Source of the DNA: Rhizophagus irregularis
Taxonomy: Eukaryota; Glomeromycota; Glomeromycetes; Glomerales; Glomeraceae
DNA: 64,000 nt
Assembly (NCBI RefSeq): GCF_026210795.1
Contig: NC_089456.1
Location: 1,490,501 to 1,554,500 of the forward strand
Direction of reading: 5' to 3'
The position numbers were made by a program, and so were the translations under genes. Shown here piece by piece: positions 12,982 through 25,434 of the stretch (positions within the stretch are counted from its first letter, which is position 1; each line of letters starts with the position of its first letter). The notes under the pieces were generated by a model. It saw only the letters and a program-made list of their open reading frames with translations, was not told the origin of the DNA and made no database searches.

Positions 12982-13848
12982 GGTAAAAGCAGTGTTTTAA
13001 ATTTAAAATTTAAATAGTATTAGTAGAAGAACGAAATTATGTGTTAAAGGTGAATGAAAAAAAAAAAAATTTAGGAACGATCATACGGTATTTATAAGTT
13101 AATAATTCCGAGATTTTCCGTTATCGAAGATTTTTTTTTTAGGAACGGGACACATAAAGGCGTTGAAATTTCGTGGCGAAAACCCATATCATTGTTTATA
13201 TTTGCTTATTAACATTCGTCTCATGATAATGCTAATACCATATATTGATCGTCATTGTTACATTGTTATAAGCTGATAGAATGTTATTGAATCATTAACG
13301 TTAACTTAAAAGTAATTTTATAATCATCCATATTGTTTACAATTCGTGCAATTAAATGTTGATCAGCTGATCGACATACTATTATTTGGTACGCATTGAA
13401 ATTGATAAATCAAGTAATCAAAAAATATTAAAGGAGTAGCACAGACATTCTCCTAGAATTCTTATTCTTCCAAAACTTTTTTTGGAAATAAAATTAAGGA
13501 ATTTTGTAATATAGTAAATGTCAGGAGAAAATCCGATTCGTTAACAGATTTAAGGAAAAAATTGGTGCGCGTCCATATAAAGAAATTTTTTTTTCATTAC
13601 CATTGCCTTTTTTTAATTAGATATTCAATAATTTTATTATCTAAATTGTACTATGGAATTTAATGCTACGTTACCGAAGATTTCTTCATATTGTTTGAAA
13701 AAAGATCTATAATGATAAAAAAATTATGAATCTTTCTAGTAATTTTAATAATAATAAGTACAAATAATTCAATATCGTAACCTTTTACCATATTAGGAAA
13801 GGTCTAGACCAGGTCCGATTTATAATTTCACATGGTTACCATCCACAT
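12982..13848. other. Upstream region of kinase gene A, no gene seen
   Basis: This 870-bp stretch lies 5' of the minus-strand kinase and presumably holds its promoter. No reading frame or clear repeat stands out. Confidence 0.5.
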
Positions 13849-14117
13849 CCAGAGCAGACAAATCTGCGCCTATTTCAACATGATAACCGCTTATTCTCAC
13901 ACTTATTATGCGGGTAATTTATACATCGAAATTTTCATTACCTTTTTCTATATTACCAAACAAGAAATTTACTTATTTCTTGTGTTGTGTAATAGTCCAG
14001 ATTCTTAAAATAGTAAATATTTTGTGATACACTAAATCATGAGTTTATTAAATGCTAAATGTCGCATAAACAAGCGGTAAATTTTGTTGAAAATAGGCGT
14101 AGATTTGTCTGCTCTGG
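13849..14117. mobile_element. MITE-like element with ~45-bp inverted ends
   Basis: The left end CCAGAGCAGACAAATCTGCG continues CCTATTTCAACA…AACCGCTT. The right end is its near-exact inverse (AAGCGG…AAAATAGGCGTAGATTTGTC, TGCTCTGG). The interior is about 170 bp and has no coding potential. The strongly matched long inverted repeats point to a non-autonomous DNA element or foldback element. Confidence 0.7.
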
Positions 14118-15189
14118 CTTGCCATACATTATCCTATTAAAAAGGAATTCCGAAATTTGTCTAGAATTTATCCTCATTCCGGAATTTCGCTTTTCGTCAC
14201 AATTTCCGGACGCTTTCTTTCTTTTTTTTGTAGGGACAGCACATATCGTTATATCACACGACCGTCAATCTGAAAATGGGAACATCCCGGCTATTTTATG
14301 ACGAATGAAATCAATAAATACGGTAAATTATTTCGGATATCACAATATTAGTACGCCATCAAAAATAAATAAAGGGGAATTAAAAAGTCGTACCTACTAT
14401 GACAATTTTTGAAATTTAATAAAAACCTATCGTTTTGGTGAAAGTTATACTGTCGATACTGTATCTTCTCTACCAGTCTATATTAGGGCCTTACTAATAC
14501 AAATAAACCAATTCTTGTAATTTACTGATCTGCTGTATTTTTTCAGTTCTTAATTTAACAACTAGCACTATTTACTTTTGGATCTTATTACTGAACAAAA
14601 CAGTATAATCTTGAGCGAACACTTGAGCTACAGCTCAAAACGTCAATTTCTTTTGTACCTTAATACTACAAAAATTGCAAAGTACATGATTTCGTGGCAG
14701 GGATGATGATTATCATTAATGATCATAGAATAGGTGATGATCTGAAAACAGAATAGAATTGGCGGCTGGACATCTAAAGGAATCTGTCGAGAATCAAGAT
14801 TGAGACTAATTTTCAATTGACGTTATCAGAAATAATAGACTAAGAAAAAATTGGAATATAATTATTACTAATATAAAATATTGATAGGTATTTAGGACAC
14901 AAAATGGCAATATAATAAAGACTAAGTCAAAGTTTCTACCCCGCCCAGCAGCCTAAATTTAATAAGTGGAGACATTATTAAGTTTAGAGATTAACGCATA
15001 CTAGGTTATATTGTAATCATTTATTTATAATAGCGATCAATAATAAAGCTAAATTTAAGGAAAAAATAAAATCATTTTTAAAAATCATATTATATTTTAA
15101 TAGTACCAAATTTACTTGTAAAATTTTCAAATAAACTTTTGTAGAATAACCTTTTTGGATAATACCAGCCGGCATTATGTTATTCGGTA
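14118..15189. other. Intergenic DNA without recognisable gene
   Basis: Base composition is a little less AT-rich than elsewhere. There is a small hairpin of the form GAATTCCGAAATT…GGAATTTCG at about 14,145-14,190. I saw no gene. Confidence 0.45.
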
Positions 15190-15641
15190 CGTCAACTACG
15201 TCATGCATCTGAAAATAACATGTCTCCATTTCCTTCCCTCCAATTTTCACGTGCATGGGCCCATTCAAGATGAGCCTGACGATGTGCTTCTGACAGTGCA
15301 AGTTTTTTACGAGGTATACAAGCAGTTAGCCTAATTTTCTTAAGGTTACAGCGTATAGTAATAACAGAAATGGGTTGTTCTGTACGCGCTGTCCATACTG
15401 TAGCAAGCTTTTTTGTGCAAAGTCGGCAGTTTTCACCATTTTCTTGAACAAAATCTTTAAGTTCTTACTGAGCTGGTGAATTAAGAAGCGGTGGACGTCC
15501 GGATTGTTTTTTGGTGTTAAGGATTGTGGTTCATGAAGGCGTTTAAGTATATCATTAATAGCTGTTTTCTCACATCCCAACTCTTTAGCATGTTTATCCA
15601 TAAGCAATAGCGTCACGCGATTTTAGGGTAAGTGGCTTCAT
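15190..15641 (-). pseudogene. Tc1/mariner transposase remnant
   Basis: Reading the minus strand from the ATG at 15,641 gives a helix-turn-helix leader (MKPLTLKSRDAIAYG, then KELGCEKTAINDILKRLHEP). The linker SGRPPLLNSPAQ follows, then a second DNA-binding part with RKKLALSEAHRQAHLEWAHA. Next comes RENWREGNGDMLFSD, matching the region around the first catalytic aspartate (…FSDE). These pieces lie in different frames with in-frame stops, and nothing of the remaining DDE/D domain is readable past about 15,190. This is a frameshifted, 3'-truncated transposase; order and spacing fit the Tc1/mariner superfamily. Confidence 0.75.
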
Positions 15642-15819
15642 ATTTTTTTTAGAAAGTTCTAGAAAATATGAAGTTTTGGGATATGTTTCTCATGACAAAT
15701 CAATGTATTGATTACATCATATTATTATGTCATGATCGGCATAATTTTGCCAAGACAAAGTGGCCGGATAATCTTGATAGCGTCTTGGCTAGTGCTTCGA
15801 TCCGGATTGATGGTCGACC

Positions 15820-16614
15820 ATGATACCAACTGAACTCTTTATTGCGATTTGTAAATATCTTCACCCTGCTGATCTCTTGAATCTTTCTCGTACATGTCAC
15901 AATTATCGTGACATACTCTATTATCTTGAAAACGAAACGACAAAAGAAGTTAGTTAAATTTTCTCCTTGGTTCTATGTTCCTTTTGTTCCTTTTGTTTCT
16001 TTTTTAATACTCAAATTCTCTTTATTTAGATCTGGAAGTTTTCTAGGTCTAAATTTATGCCGTTTTTACCAAACCCCAAAAAAATTAATGAAATTCTCTA
16101 TATCCGGTGTGTTCTAGAAAAGAAATGTCAATTTTGCATGAAAAGGACCGGACATGTAAAGACTTATTGGGCCTATGGGGTTTATAGTTGCCGAAATTGT
16201 ATTAAAAGCGCATCTCGTACTCGCGGTTATTTTGCCAACCACAATATCTTGCTGAATTGCCATTTGAAATAATTACCGATTACGATCGTCTTTTGGGATA
16301 TCAATCCTGTTATTACTACTGGGAAGAAGACGTTGATGTTCAATTAAACGAATACAATGGAATTCCGAATGAGAAGAAAGATAAGTGTTACAAGCAAAAA
16401 AATCAAGCAGGTCAACAGAAAATGCTTGATGTCTGTATCCGTGATATACTGTAACTTATAAACTTGATCCAACAACTAATAAAAATTACGTATACGAAAT
16501 ACTGATCGAATGTCCTAGTTATCAATTTCATAAAAATAATGGAGGGATAACCTCAAATAGCTTGAAGAGTTTGCATGATACATTGGCGAGGGAGTATCAT
16601 AATTGCCATGAATA
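15820..16614 (+). pseudogene. F-box/zinc-binding protein gene, apparently frameshifted
   Basis: Exon 1 (15820-15948) encodes a clean F-box: MIPTELFIAICKYL…DLLNLSRTCHNYRDIL. An intron GTTAGT…TTTAG (15949-16029) joins it in phase to exon 2 at 16,030. Exon 2 continues IWKFSRSKFMPF, then a Cys-rich zinc-type block CQFCMKRTGH…YWAYGVYSCRNC. The frame then shifts near 16,230. The downstream part continues one frame over as AELPFEIITDYDRL and CYYYWEEDVDVQ to a stop at 16,454. A third segment, TYKLDPTTNKNYVYEIL, ends at 16,614. F-box proteins recruit substrates to SCF ubiquitin ligases. Either two frameshift mutations have killed this gene or short introns I could not place remove the shifts. Confidence 0.65.
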
Positions 16615-18600
16615 ATACCTAAGGAACTATAGCATGTAGCTTTACAACTTTTACACTCTTTTACGTTCTTTTACATTCTCAAACATATGTTAACATTTAT
16701 TGTAACTGTAACTGGTTTTGTGTAATTAAAGCTACTGATTTTGTTGTTTATTTTTCAAATTCAACTTTTTATTTTGTCAAATGTGAAATTCATGAACTAA
16801 CAAATATGATGTATAATTCGTTATTAACGAACACGCCAGTGTGATCTCAAGGTATATTTAACAACTATAACGAGAATCTCAATTGGTTAGAAACTCATTC
16901 CAGTTAATAATATCCGAAACTTTGCTGCAATGAAATGGCCGAATCCGAAAGTTCCGAAATCTGAAACGAAACTCTGGTCGAAACGAGATCGATGTCCAAA
17001 ACTATTTTATAATTCTGGCCAAATTTTTCAGAATCTTATCACGTGACATCGGATAAAAGTTTAGCCAAGAAATTATTCGTATGATAGGAATGTTACGATC
17101 ACGGGGCGCTCCAATTAGAGAAGTCTCGTGACTTTCAATATGAAGAAAAAAAGTTTAAATAATAAATATAATGTTCATGATTATTTTTTCTTGATTATTC
17201 GTTTCTTAGTTGCGGCGAAGTGACATTTACCCTGTACTCAAGTGTAGGTAATCATGTGGGAAAATTGAATTTAGCATAGTTTCTGTGGCTATATGTAGGA
17301 CGGGGACGAATCATCAAGAAACAATCGTCGCAAGACTATGGGATTGTACACAATTAATCCGACGCAATACACACCATTGACGGATTTTGACAAGCATAGA
17401 GCGTATGGACAAAAATCATATACTAGTAGTTATTAACAAGCACACCAGAGATCCAAAGGGTATGTTCGAATATAATGAGCTTGTCAATTGGTTGGAGACT
17501 GATTCATACCAATCTTACGTTAATACTATGCTACAATGAAAGAATCGATCTGTGAGTGATATTTATTACATTAAAAGCAAAATTACACTTTATTCTTTAT
17601 TTTTTGTCCCCCCTCGGCCGAAGAAAAGAAAAAAAAAATGTATATGTCGCAGAACAACGAAGTTACGCAGTTAATTACATGGCGCAGCCTATTAAACATG
17701 ATGACGCTCTATTTATTACTCCTATTTTTGAAAAGATAGACACGTTGTTTCTTTTGGAGGGAGACTAATATGCACGATTATTTTTTCACACCCTCTTACT
17801 CTCGGGAGCTTTATCTTAATGAACACCCGTATCTCAAAACCTTCTTCACACCCTTCAAATGTATCATCGGTGAATTCGATGGTGTAAGGCAACTTACTGC
17901 CTTTCGATATAGCACCGGGCCATAGAGATAATCAAAATCATCATTAATCCGTTTTCGCTTCCTCTTATAGTCTTAGTCTTATTCGTCTCGTATGCACTTT
18001 CAAGCTGTTTGATTGGGCAAAGACTACGGTATTTTATGCTGCTTGTCCTCCATAATGAAAATAAGTTCCTCGAGTGAGAAAATTCCAATAATTTGATCGT
18101 TAAAATGTTAATATATGCAAGATAATTTACCATCATACCCCTATTGCATAATTAAATTGGCTTTTACTTTTTTTACAAACAATCCCAGCACATCCTAAGT
18201 TTGAAAAACATCGAAATACCGGCTTCATAAAAATATACCCATTAACTCTTAAACTTTTTTATGTTTTATCGAATAAAAAATATGTTTTATTATATAAACT
18301 TTATTGAAAAAAAAAAAATTTGAATGATGTAATAGAAAAAAAGATTGTTATACAGGCTGATCTTGACTACCGGTATACCTTGACTACCGATATACATAAT
18401 GATTAAAATTTTTTCTTAATATACTACTGTAATAACTATGAATGGACATACTCTTGTACTTTTTGGATGTTAGCTTAGCAGCATAGTTCATTACAAAGGA
18501 TGGACCTTGTATGGGACGAGCGGTTATTAATTGATTATAGTTAGTTTCTTTACTATGTATTTATACCTCATGTAATGTCTCTACACATAGTCAGTCACAC
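16615..18600. other. Intergenic region with a diverged internal duplication
   Basis: Two diverged direct copies of about 110 bp lie at roughly 16,815-16,925 and 17,431-17,541 (shared blocks: GTTATTAACRARCACRCCAG and CAATTGGTTRGARACT). The second reads as VINKHTRDPKGM…NWLETDSYQS with a stop at 17,539, so this may be tail debris of a duplicated gene. Short frames around 17,556-17,768 are uncharacterised. Confidence 0.45.
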
Positions 18601-18615
18601 TGACCATTTTTCTTG

Positions 18616-18690
18616 GAATAAAATAAAATAAAATAAAATACAGTAAAATCACAATTGTTTATTTATTTGTTTATTTATTTATTTATTTTT
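18616..18690. repeat. Microsatellites (AAAAT)n and (TTTA)n
   Basis: About five units of AAATA occur at 18,616-18,641. A TTTA/TTTG run follows at about 18,659-18,690. These are simple repeats with no evident function. Confidence 0.85.
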
Positions 18691-18879
18691 GTCATCATGT
18701 TCAACTCTACTTAATTTTGTTTTTTCATTTACTTTATTTTCACTTTATATTCTTTTTTAACTGAAAATAACTTGTAAGGGTTATTTAAATGTTAACTAAT
18801 AATTATTAATATAATAGTACTTTTGGTTAACTGAAATATGTTACCTTTTGAATATTTGTAAGGGTATAAGCAATTTTAT

Positions 18880-20290
18880 ATATCATTTTAAACGATTTAT
18901 TAATGAATTAAGAGGATACGGGGATACTTATTAGATATAACGAATATTAATCAACTCTTTTCTTTATTTTACAACAGCAGGAACATCCTACCTAATAGAA
19001 AAATGAACTAAAGTGATTAAGTCCAATTTCGTTAAATAATTCCTTATTGTTCTAGAAAAAAAATATCATGGAACTTTTTTTAACAAAAAACTAATACAAA
19101 GCAAAAAATTTTATAATGCTTTTACAATAGTATGTCGTTAATATATGTCATATACAGTAGGTGAACAAAAAAAGATTTAAATAAATTACGTAACTTTAAT
19201 CGTCATAAATAAAATGGATAAGATTTAAAGGGCATCACGCAAATTCAAATCTTTTTTCTGGTTATTGTTTTTTTAAATAATGTTGCAATACCAACCAATA
19301 TCTTTAATGATTTTTAAATAATATAATTTATAAATAAAAATGGATAAGATTTAAATGATTTAAGTAATCAAAATAAGTATTATTTACTTCATGGGGAATT
19401 TGGAGGCTATCTATATGAGATCGGAATATAAGTAAACGAAGATTCTCGGACATTTATAAACTCGGCTAATCAACTGCAAACTTCCAGAAATAAACGCGTA
19501 GAATAACCCATGAAAATCTTTCCTTTTTTAGATAATTTCAATAATGTTGGTCAGAATTTTTATTATTTATTTTAGTAGGTGATTGACATTATCATAATTC
19601 CGGCCCTGAAAAATGCGTAGAGTTAATAGTAAATTTTTGCTAATTTCCTATGACCTATTTATATATTGCTGGACACTAAAAAAAAAATAAATATAAGGAA
19701 TACCAAATATTACGCCTATTTTAACAAATTTAACCAAAACTAGAAACGTAAAATGACTTGATAATTTTTTGAAGTATTATAATTTTTATTATTATCCGTT
19801 TGAAGAAAAAATAAATGATATAAGATTCCAAATAAAGAAATAAAAAAATAATTTTTAAACCAAATTTTTTTGTCTTAAAAAAAAAATACCCATAAATAAT
19901 TTTGTCATTATCAAAATTAAATACTAGCCGACATTTTTTCGATGTAAAATACGCCATGCTAACCATCCAATAATTTAGCAAGTATCTGGCCTTTAGGTAA
20001 TTGGGATAATTGCGAACATAAAATTTAAGTCGCCTATATTGTAATTTTTTGTAATATGAAAGGTTCGATGTAATACTTATAACAAGAACAATGTTTAATG
20101 ATGATTATTTCTTTGAAAGGCTCGATAATTTTCTTCTGTGAAATTTTAATTTGAAATTTTTAATTAATTTTTTTTTTTTTGTTAAGTGAAATAATTAGAA
20201 TATTTTTTACATTCTTTAAAATAAAAATAAAGAAATAAAATCCAAGAAATTTTCTATTAAAAATAAATTTTTAATTAAAACTAGAGATTT
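18880..20290. repeat. Segmental duplication, copy 1 (partner 47,690-49,030)
   Basis: Long blocks match the partner region in the same order and orientation. Examples are TTTCGTTAAATAATT at 19,032, CATTTTTTCGATGTAAAATA at 19,932, and AAGAACAATGTTTAATGATG at 20,086 running into GATTATTTCTTTGAAAGG. The end corresponds to the last intron, the last exon and part of the main exon of the F-box gene at 48,673-50,506. Copy 1 carries an extra block around 19,490-19,660 that is related to 46,797-46,929. It is clearly the degraded copy. Confidence 0.8.
20040..20290 (-). pseudogene. Truncated 3' fragment of an F-box gene copy
   Basis: On the minus strand the stretch parallels the 3' end of the gene at 48,673-50,506. 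A main-exon fragment (FKIKIKK-like, about 20,200-20,280) precedes a degenerate intron, then a last-exon remnant coding the equivalent of KEIIIIKHCSCYK. A 2-base deletion relative to the intact gene (near 20,122) shifts the frame, and no F-box or leucine-rich part is present upstream. It is therefore a dead partial copy. Confidence 0.7.
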
Positions 20291-20943
20291 ATTAATAATT
20301 TTCATATTTTTAAACCAACTTATTTCGATTATCTCAAATTCTACAATTATTAATACTGTAAATATGCTGATATGTTTATACTGTATATAAAGTGTGACCC
20401 ATTCTTATTCCTTTATTTCCAATAAGAAATACATTACATTTATATATGGATACTTAATTATTTGATTAGTAAAGCAATAATTACCTCCATTATCGCTATT
20501 TTCATAAATGATCGTCAATAAGTTTACTATTTGCACATCATCTAAATTTAACTTCAAACTTAATTGAAAATTTCTATTTTCAGACCATCATTTTTAGGAA
20601 AAACTAATTTTAATTTTTGAAGATCAATTACCTTTAGAGGTTAGTACGTTTTAAATAAAGTTATAGGGGGCCAGAAATAACGTCATTTCCGGCCTTTCCT
20701 TACCGATTGTGGTGTATAATATTAAATATATTGGCGGTTTTTACTATCTTTAAAACAAACAATTCTTGGTACAGTACACTGATGATGATCCTCATTCATA
20801 CTCGCGTTTCATATGTTGGTTGTACATTACAATCGTCACATACGTCTTTTAAATAAGTAATACAACTAGGTAATCGAAAGCTCTATATAAATACAGTTAA
20901 AGTTAATTTCATTTTCATTTTTTTTGTACTACTCTGTTTTTTA
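20291..20943. other. 5' flank of the RING/TPR gene
   Basis: No gene was recognised. A short GC-rich hairpin (GGCCAGAAATaacgtcATTT, then CCGGCC) lies at 20,672-20,696. The promoter of the next gene is at the right end. Confidence 0.5.
20884..20893 (+). promoter_or_regulatory. TATA-like box of the RING/TPR gene
   Basis: TATATAAATA lies 51 bp upstream of the predicted ATG at 20,944 and is followed by a T-rich leader (TTTCATTTTCATTTTTTTTG). Position and sequence fit a TATA box with a short 5' leader. No further element could be identified. Confidence 0.5.
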
Positions 20944-23900
20944 ATGAAAAAAACAATGGAAAGAAATTCAATCCAGGTGAGTAAAAAATGTATGAAATTT
21001 TAATATTTTTGATAAACCAAGGTCGTTTAAACTTATTTTACATTATGACTATAGAGCGAAAGTTCCTTATTTAATAACTTTGAAAATAATGAATTCGCGT
21101 CCAACAATTCTATCCTTCTAGAATTAGAAGAAGATGGATATATTACTCCTAATGAAAAAGTGGAAGTACTTACTAAAGATTTAACTAAATTAAAATATCT
21201 CTTTGCTCTTAAACTACTTTTCGAAAATCCACTAAACCAGTTTTTACCTGAAGTTCTTCGCAATTCTTTAATTTCATTTGCAGATCCAACATCTTTTGAT
21301 TATTATGAAAAACGGAGTGTTGCTAGATTAGAGTTACACATACGTACCTGGGTGGCAGTATTGGAAAAAATTTGTGTTACGCCAATGCGTTTAAGTAAAG
21401 AACTTCGAGATAAAGTTTATAATTCTTTAGCAAAATTTGCAGATATTCATAAAAAAACAACTCAAGTAATGCAAGAAGGAATTTATAATAATTATAGATC
21501 TAGTTTCAACCAATTCAATCGATTACAGCAGCATGATAAAGATGATGAAAATTTTGTTAATAAGCGAAATTATAATATTGACTTCTTATTAATTCATTTG
21601 CGAGATACTTTACATAGTTTGCGTGATGATGAAACTTGGTTTCAAGAAATTGTACGAAGAACTAAAGATTTACTTAAAGCTGCATTAAATATTACACCCG
21701 GTGTTTTATCAATGGCAACGGGTGTTACTCTTCCAAATGATAATTGTTCAACTTTATCAATGCTTACTCAATTACATAAAGGATTAAATTTTAAATATCC
21801 GGTAGCGAATTATTATGTAAATTGGAGAATTATGTTAATAATACAATATAATCTATTCAACTGGTCTGAAAGTGTTAGTAAAAAATTTCAAGAAATGATA
21901 TTAATGGAATATTTTTAGAGTTATTTGGAAAAAGAATGGAATGATGTTGCCGATAATTCTATTTTAGATTCTCAATCTAAATTTGATGAAGTATCAAATA
22001 AACTTGTTAAAATTTTAAGAAATACTGGAAGTTTCATAAATGATCTTGCTGGAAATGAACCTCTCGCTTTACCACATACTTTATGGTTTGGAATATTAGA
22101 TCTTGCACAAAATCTTATACAAAAATCTACTCAAAAATCCACACATGGTCTTTGTTATTATTTGGCAATTGAATCACTTAATAGAGCTCCAAGTAGTTTT
22201 ATTCAATTTAAAGCAATTGAAATATTATTTCATTTATATAAATTTAATAATCAAATGTTTTCAATAATTGAAGTTGATTTTGGTCAATACATTCAAAAAT
22301 TAAATGAAAATAATTCAACAATTGGTTCATCGGAAAAATTTCAAAATTTATTAACATTTGTTAAAAACAAGTGTTATGATGATTTTAATCTATTATATAA
22401 TGATAATTTAAGAGGAAAGGGAAAAGAAAAAGTAAAAGAGAAGGGAATAGGAAATCAAAATATACTTTCATCAACAAATAAGCAAATATCAGAATCGATT
22501 AATATTTTAGAAATTGTTGCAAATGAAATGACTTGTTCAATTGATCATGAACCAACAGATCAATTATGTATTTTAAAATGTCAACATATAATATCATTTA
22601 ATAATTTAAAAAGATTAAAACAAAAAAAATGTCCTAAATGTCGAGTTAATATTGAAGATAATGAAATAAAGTATTTATCACAAAATACTATTTATAAAAT
22701 TTTATATCCACAATTTTTTGAAGCTGGACATATTATTGAAATTGATGATTCAACGTATAAACAGTATAATAGTGATTCAGGTGATTCAGAAGTTGATCTT
22801 ATGTTAACTAAGAAAAAGAAAATTTTAAAAGCAAATATGTCATTAAAATCAATATTTCAAATTAGAAATTCAAAAAAACAACATTCTATACTATATCAAA
22901 GTGCTATTAAAGAATTAGATGTAAGAAATTATAAAAATGCTGAACATTGGTGTAAAGAATTTCTTAAAACTTTTCCAGCAAGTTATTCTATGAAATGTAT
23001 TTTAGCTTATACTTATAGATGTCTTAATGATTATAAACAAGCACATTTATATATAAATGAAGCTATTAAATTGAAAGGAAAAAAGTCAATTGTTTGGTAT
23101 ATTCGAGGAGAAATTCATTTTAGACAATGCAATTATTATGATGCAATAAGAGATTTAAAGTCTTCAATAAATTATAAGGCTAAAATAAATAATATATATA
23201 TGGTACTTGGAATTAGTTATCACAATATTAATAATAACAAGGTTGCTTTAAAAAATTTTGATATTGTGTTACAAAATGATTCTACTAATTATTTATGTCT
23301 TAAGTATTGTGCTTATATTTATGAAAAGCAAGGAAGATACTTGGATACTCTAAAGATGCTGGATAAATTGCTCAGTATTAATGAGAAAGATTCATTAATT
23401 TTATGTTATTATGGAGAAATTCTGAGTAAAATTGAGGAGTATGATAATGCTATAATATGGTTTACAAAGGTAGATAGTATAGATCCAGAAAATGTTCATA
23501 ATTTAACTAAGAGAGCTGTTACATATTACATCCTTCAAGAATATGATAATGCTTTATTAAATTTTAATAATATAATACAAATGGATACTTCAAATATTTT
23601 AGCATATTATTGTAAAGGATTAATATATTATATGATGGAAGATATTAGTAATTCTATGATAGCATTTAAAAAATGCATTGAATTATATCCTAATAATGAT
23701 TTAGAAAAAATGTATTTGAAAGATTCAAGAGATTATCTCTCCCAAATTTCCAAAGTTGATTATGATCTAAAGTGGTTATCAAACTACCATGAACTTATTA
23801 CTAAAATTAATCGATCCACTAATATTTATCATGATAAATCATTACTTTTTATGAGGTGTAAAATATATATTGAATTAAAAGATTATTATGAAGCAAAATT

Positions 23901-24963
23901 AGATTTAAATAGACTATTTGAGTTAAATGATGATATTTCATTTGTTTATCTATTAAAAAAATATTCCGATTTTTGGTCTTACTTGTGTGAAGATTATTTT
24001 TCTGATTTTGTTGAACTTGGATATAATGATAAATTTAATATTTACATGTTTAAAGGTAAACTTACATTTAAAGTTTATTGTTTATTGTTTTTTAAAAATA
24101 ACTATATATTCTAATTTAATGAATTACTTATAGAACATAATGTTTATTTTATTTCAAATCTTCATAATTTGGTCAATAATTATCAATTTCATGAAAGTAA
24201 TATAAACAGGTAAATATATTTATAATATTATAGTAATTTAAATTGTTTAATAAAGAAATTACTAATAGTATCTTCAAAATTCTAAGTACGTCGGGATTGG
24301 TATTATCTTTTAAAGATAACCATTTAAGTTTACCCAGATTGTATTTTGATGATATAACATCTCGCATCAACTGTTATTACAATAATATAGTTTGGAAAAT
24401 AAATGTCAAAAAAATAAATTCACCAGATGTTTTTATAAAATTTATAATTGAAAGAAATGTAAGTTTAATTATTTGACTTGCTATACTGTATATTCATTAA
24501 CTAATTATATCATTCAAATTAGATCTATGAGAAAAAGGAATATTTATTAAAATATGAGGATATATTGGAACTTGAAGGATTAGGTTGGATTGAATATATG
24601 TCATTTTTCTCTATATACTTGTATGGATCAAAATGGATACAATTTTCAATTGAGACAAAGAAGGATTCTATTGATATAGTATGATATTTTATTTATATAT
24701 TTCCACAATCAATATTTATAATATGAAATATATATATTGTTATAATAACATTATTATTTTATTTATAATAGCAAATAGATTATGTTAGATTTACTAAATC
24801 TACTGAAGGAAATAACCATGAAAACCGAATTTATTTTCCTAAAATGGATCATTTATTGCCATTTCACATGAATAATGTTCCAGAAGCTTTTGAGGACAAG
24901 TATTTTATAAGAAAAGAAACAGAAAATCTGCTTGAATTAAATGACATTATTAGTAACCTATAA
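20944..24963 (+). CDS. RING-like/TPR repeat protein with one in-frame TAG
   Basis: Six exons join in phase: 20944-20976, 21055-24055, 24134-24196, 24256-24458, 24523-24678, 24772-24963; the third intron's edges are the least certain. The product would be 1,215 residues. The N-terminal ~480 residues are helical without a recognised domain. A RING-like cysteine/histidine block (TCSIDHEPTDQLCILKCQH … CPKC) lies at about 503-545. At least eight TPR units follow between about 620 and 960 (for example YRCLNDYKQAHLYINEAIKL). The C-terminal exons end in LLELNDIISNL. RING and TPR together suggest a ubiquitin ligase adaptor. A single TAG (21,916-21,918) interrupts codon 299, while the frame is open for 729 codons after it. 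Either it is a nonsense mutation or a 45-nt intron (21,874-21,918, GTTAGT…TTTTTAG) removes it in phase. Confidence 0.75.
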
Positions 24964-25170
24964 ATTATAATTATTTTTTATTAATTTAAAAAAAAAACGA
25001 CTTGTTTACTTTAAGTGCAGTGACATATATTAGCTAATATTTTAGGGGTGGGGAATATATGCTTATAATAAAATAATATTATTAGCTAACTAGAGTAACT
25101 TGGTAATTATTAGTGAGTTATAATCATTATACTGTCAGATTGACTCGAAAATTTTGGGTCGGGTCATCAA

Positions 25171-25434
25171 ACGTTTTTATAATTAAATATAAAAAAAATT
25201 GATTTTTTTATTAAAAACGTCAGACTTGACGTTTTTATGATTAAAAAATCATTTTTTACGTTAGATTTGATTAAAAATCAAAAAAATTGATTTTTTTGGT
25301 TAAAAACGTAAGACTTGGCATTTTTGTAATTAAAAAATCAAAAAAAAATGATTTTATTAATTAAAAATGTCAGACTCGACGTTTTTGTAATTAAAAAATC
25401 AAAAAAATGTTTTTTTTAGTTAAAAACGTCAGAC
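25171..25434. repeat. Hairpin satellite, left part
   Basis: About four diverged monomers of the CGTCAGACTTGACGTTTTT satellite, continuous in type with 26,735-29,425 and separated from it by an inserted hAT-like element. These left-edge monomers are more diverged than most of the right block. Confidence 0.85.

Noticed and set aside
15017-15616. Two small minus-strand genes
   Set aside because: The recognisable peptide across this stretch is a single Tc1/mariner transposase remnant spread over shifted frames.
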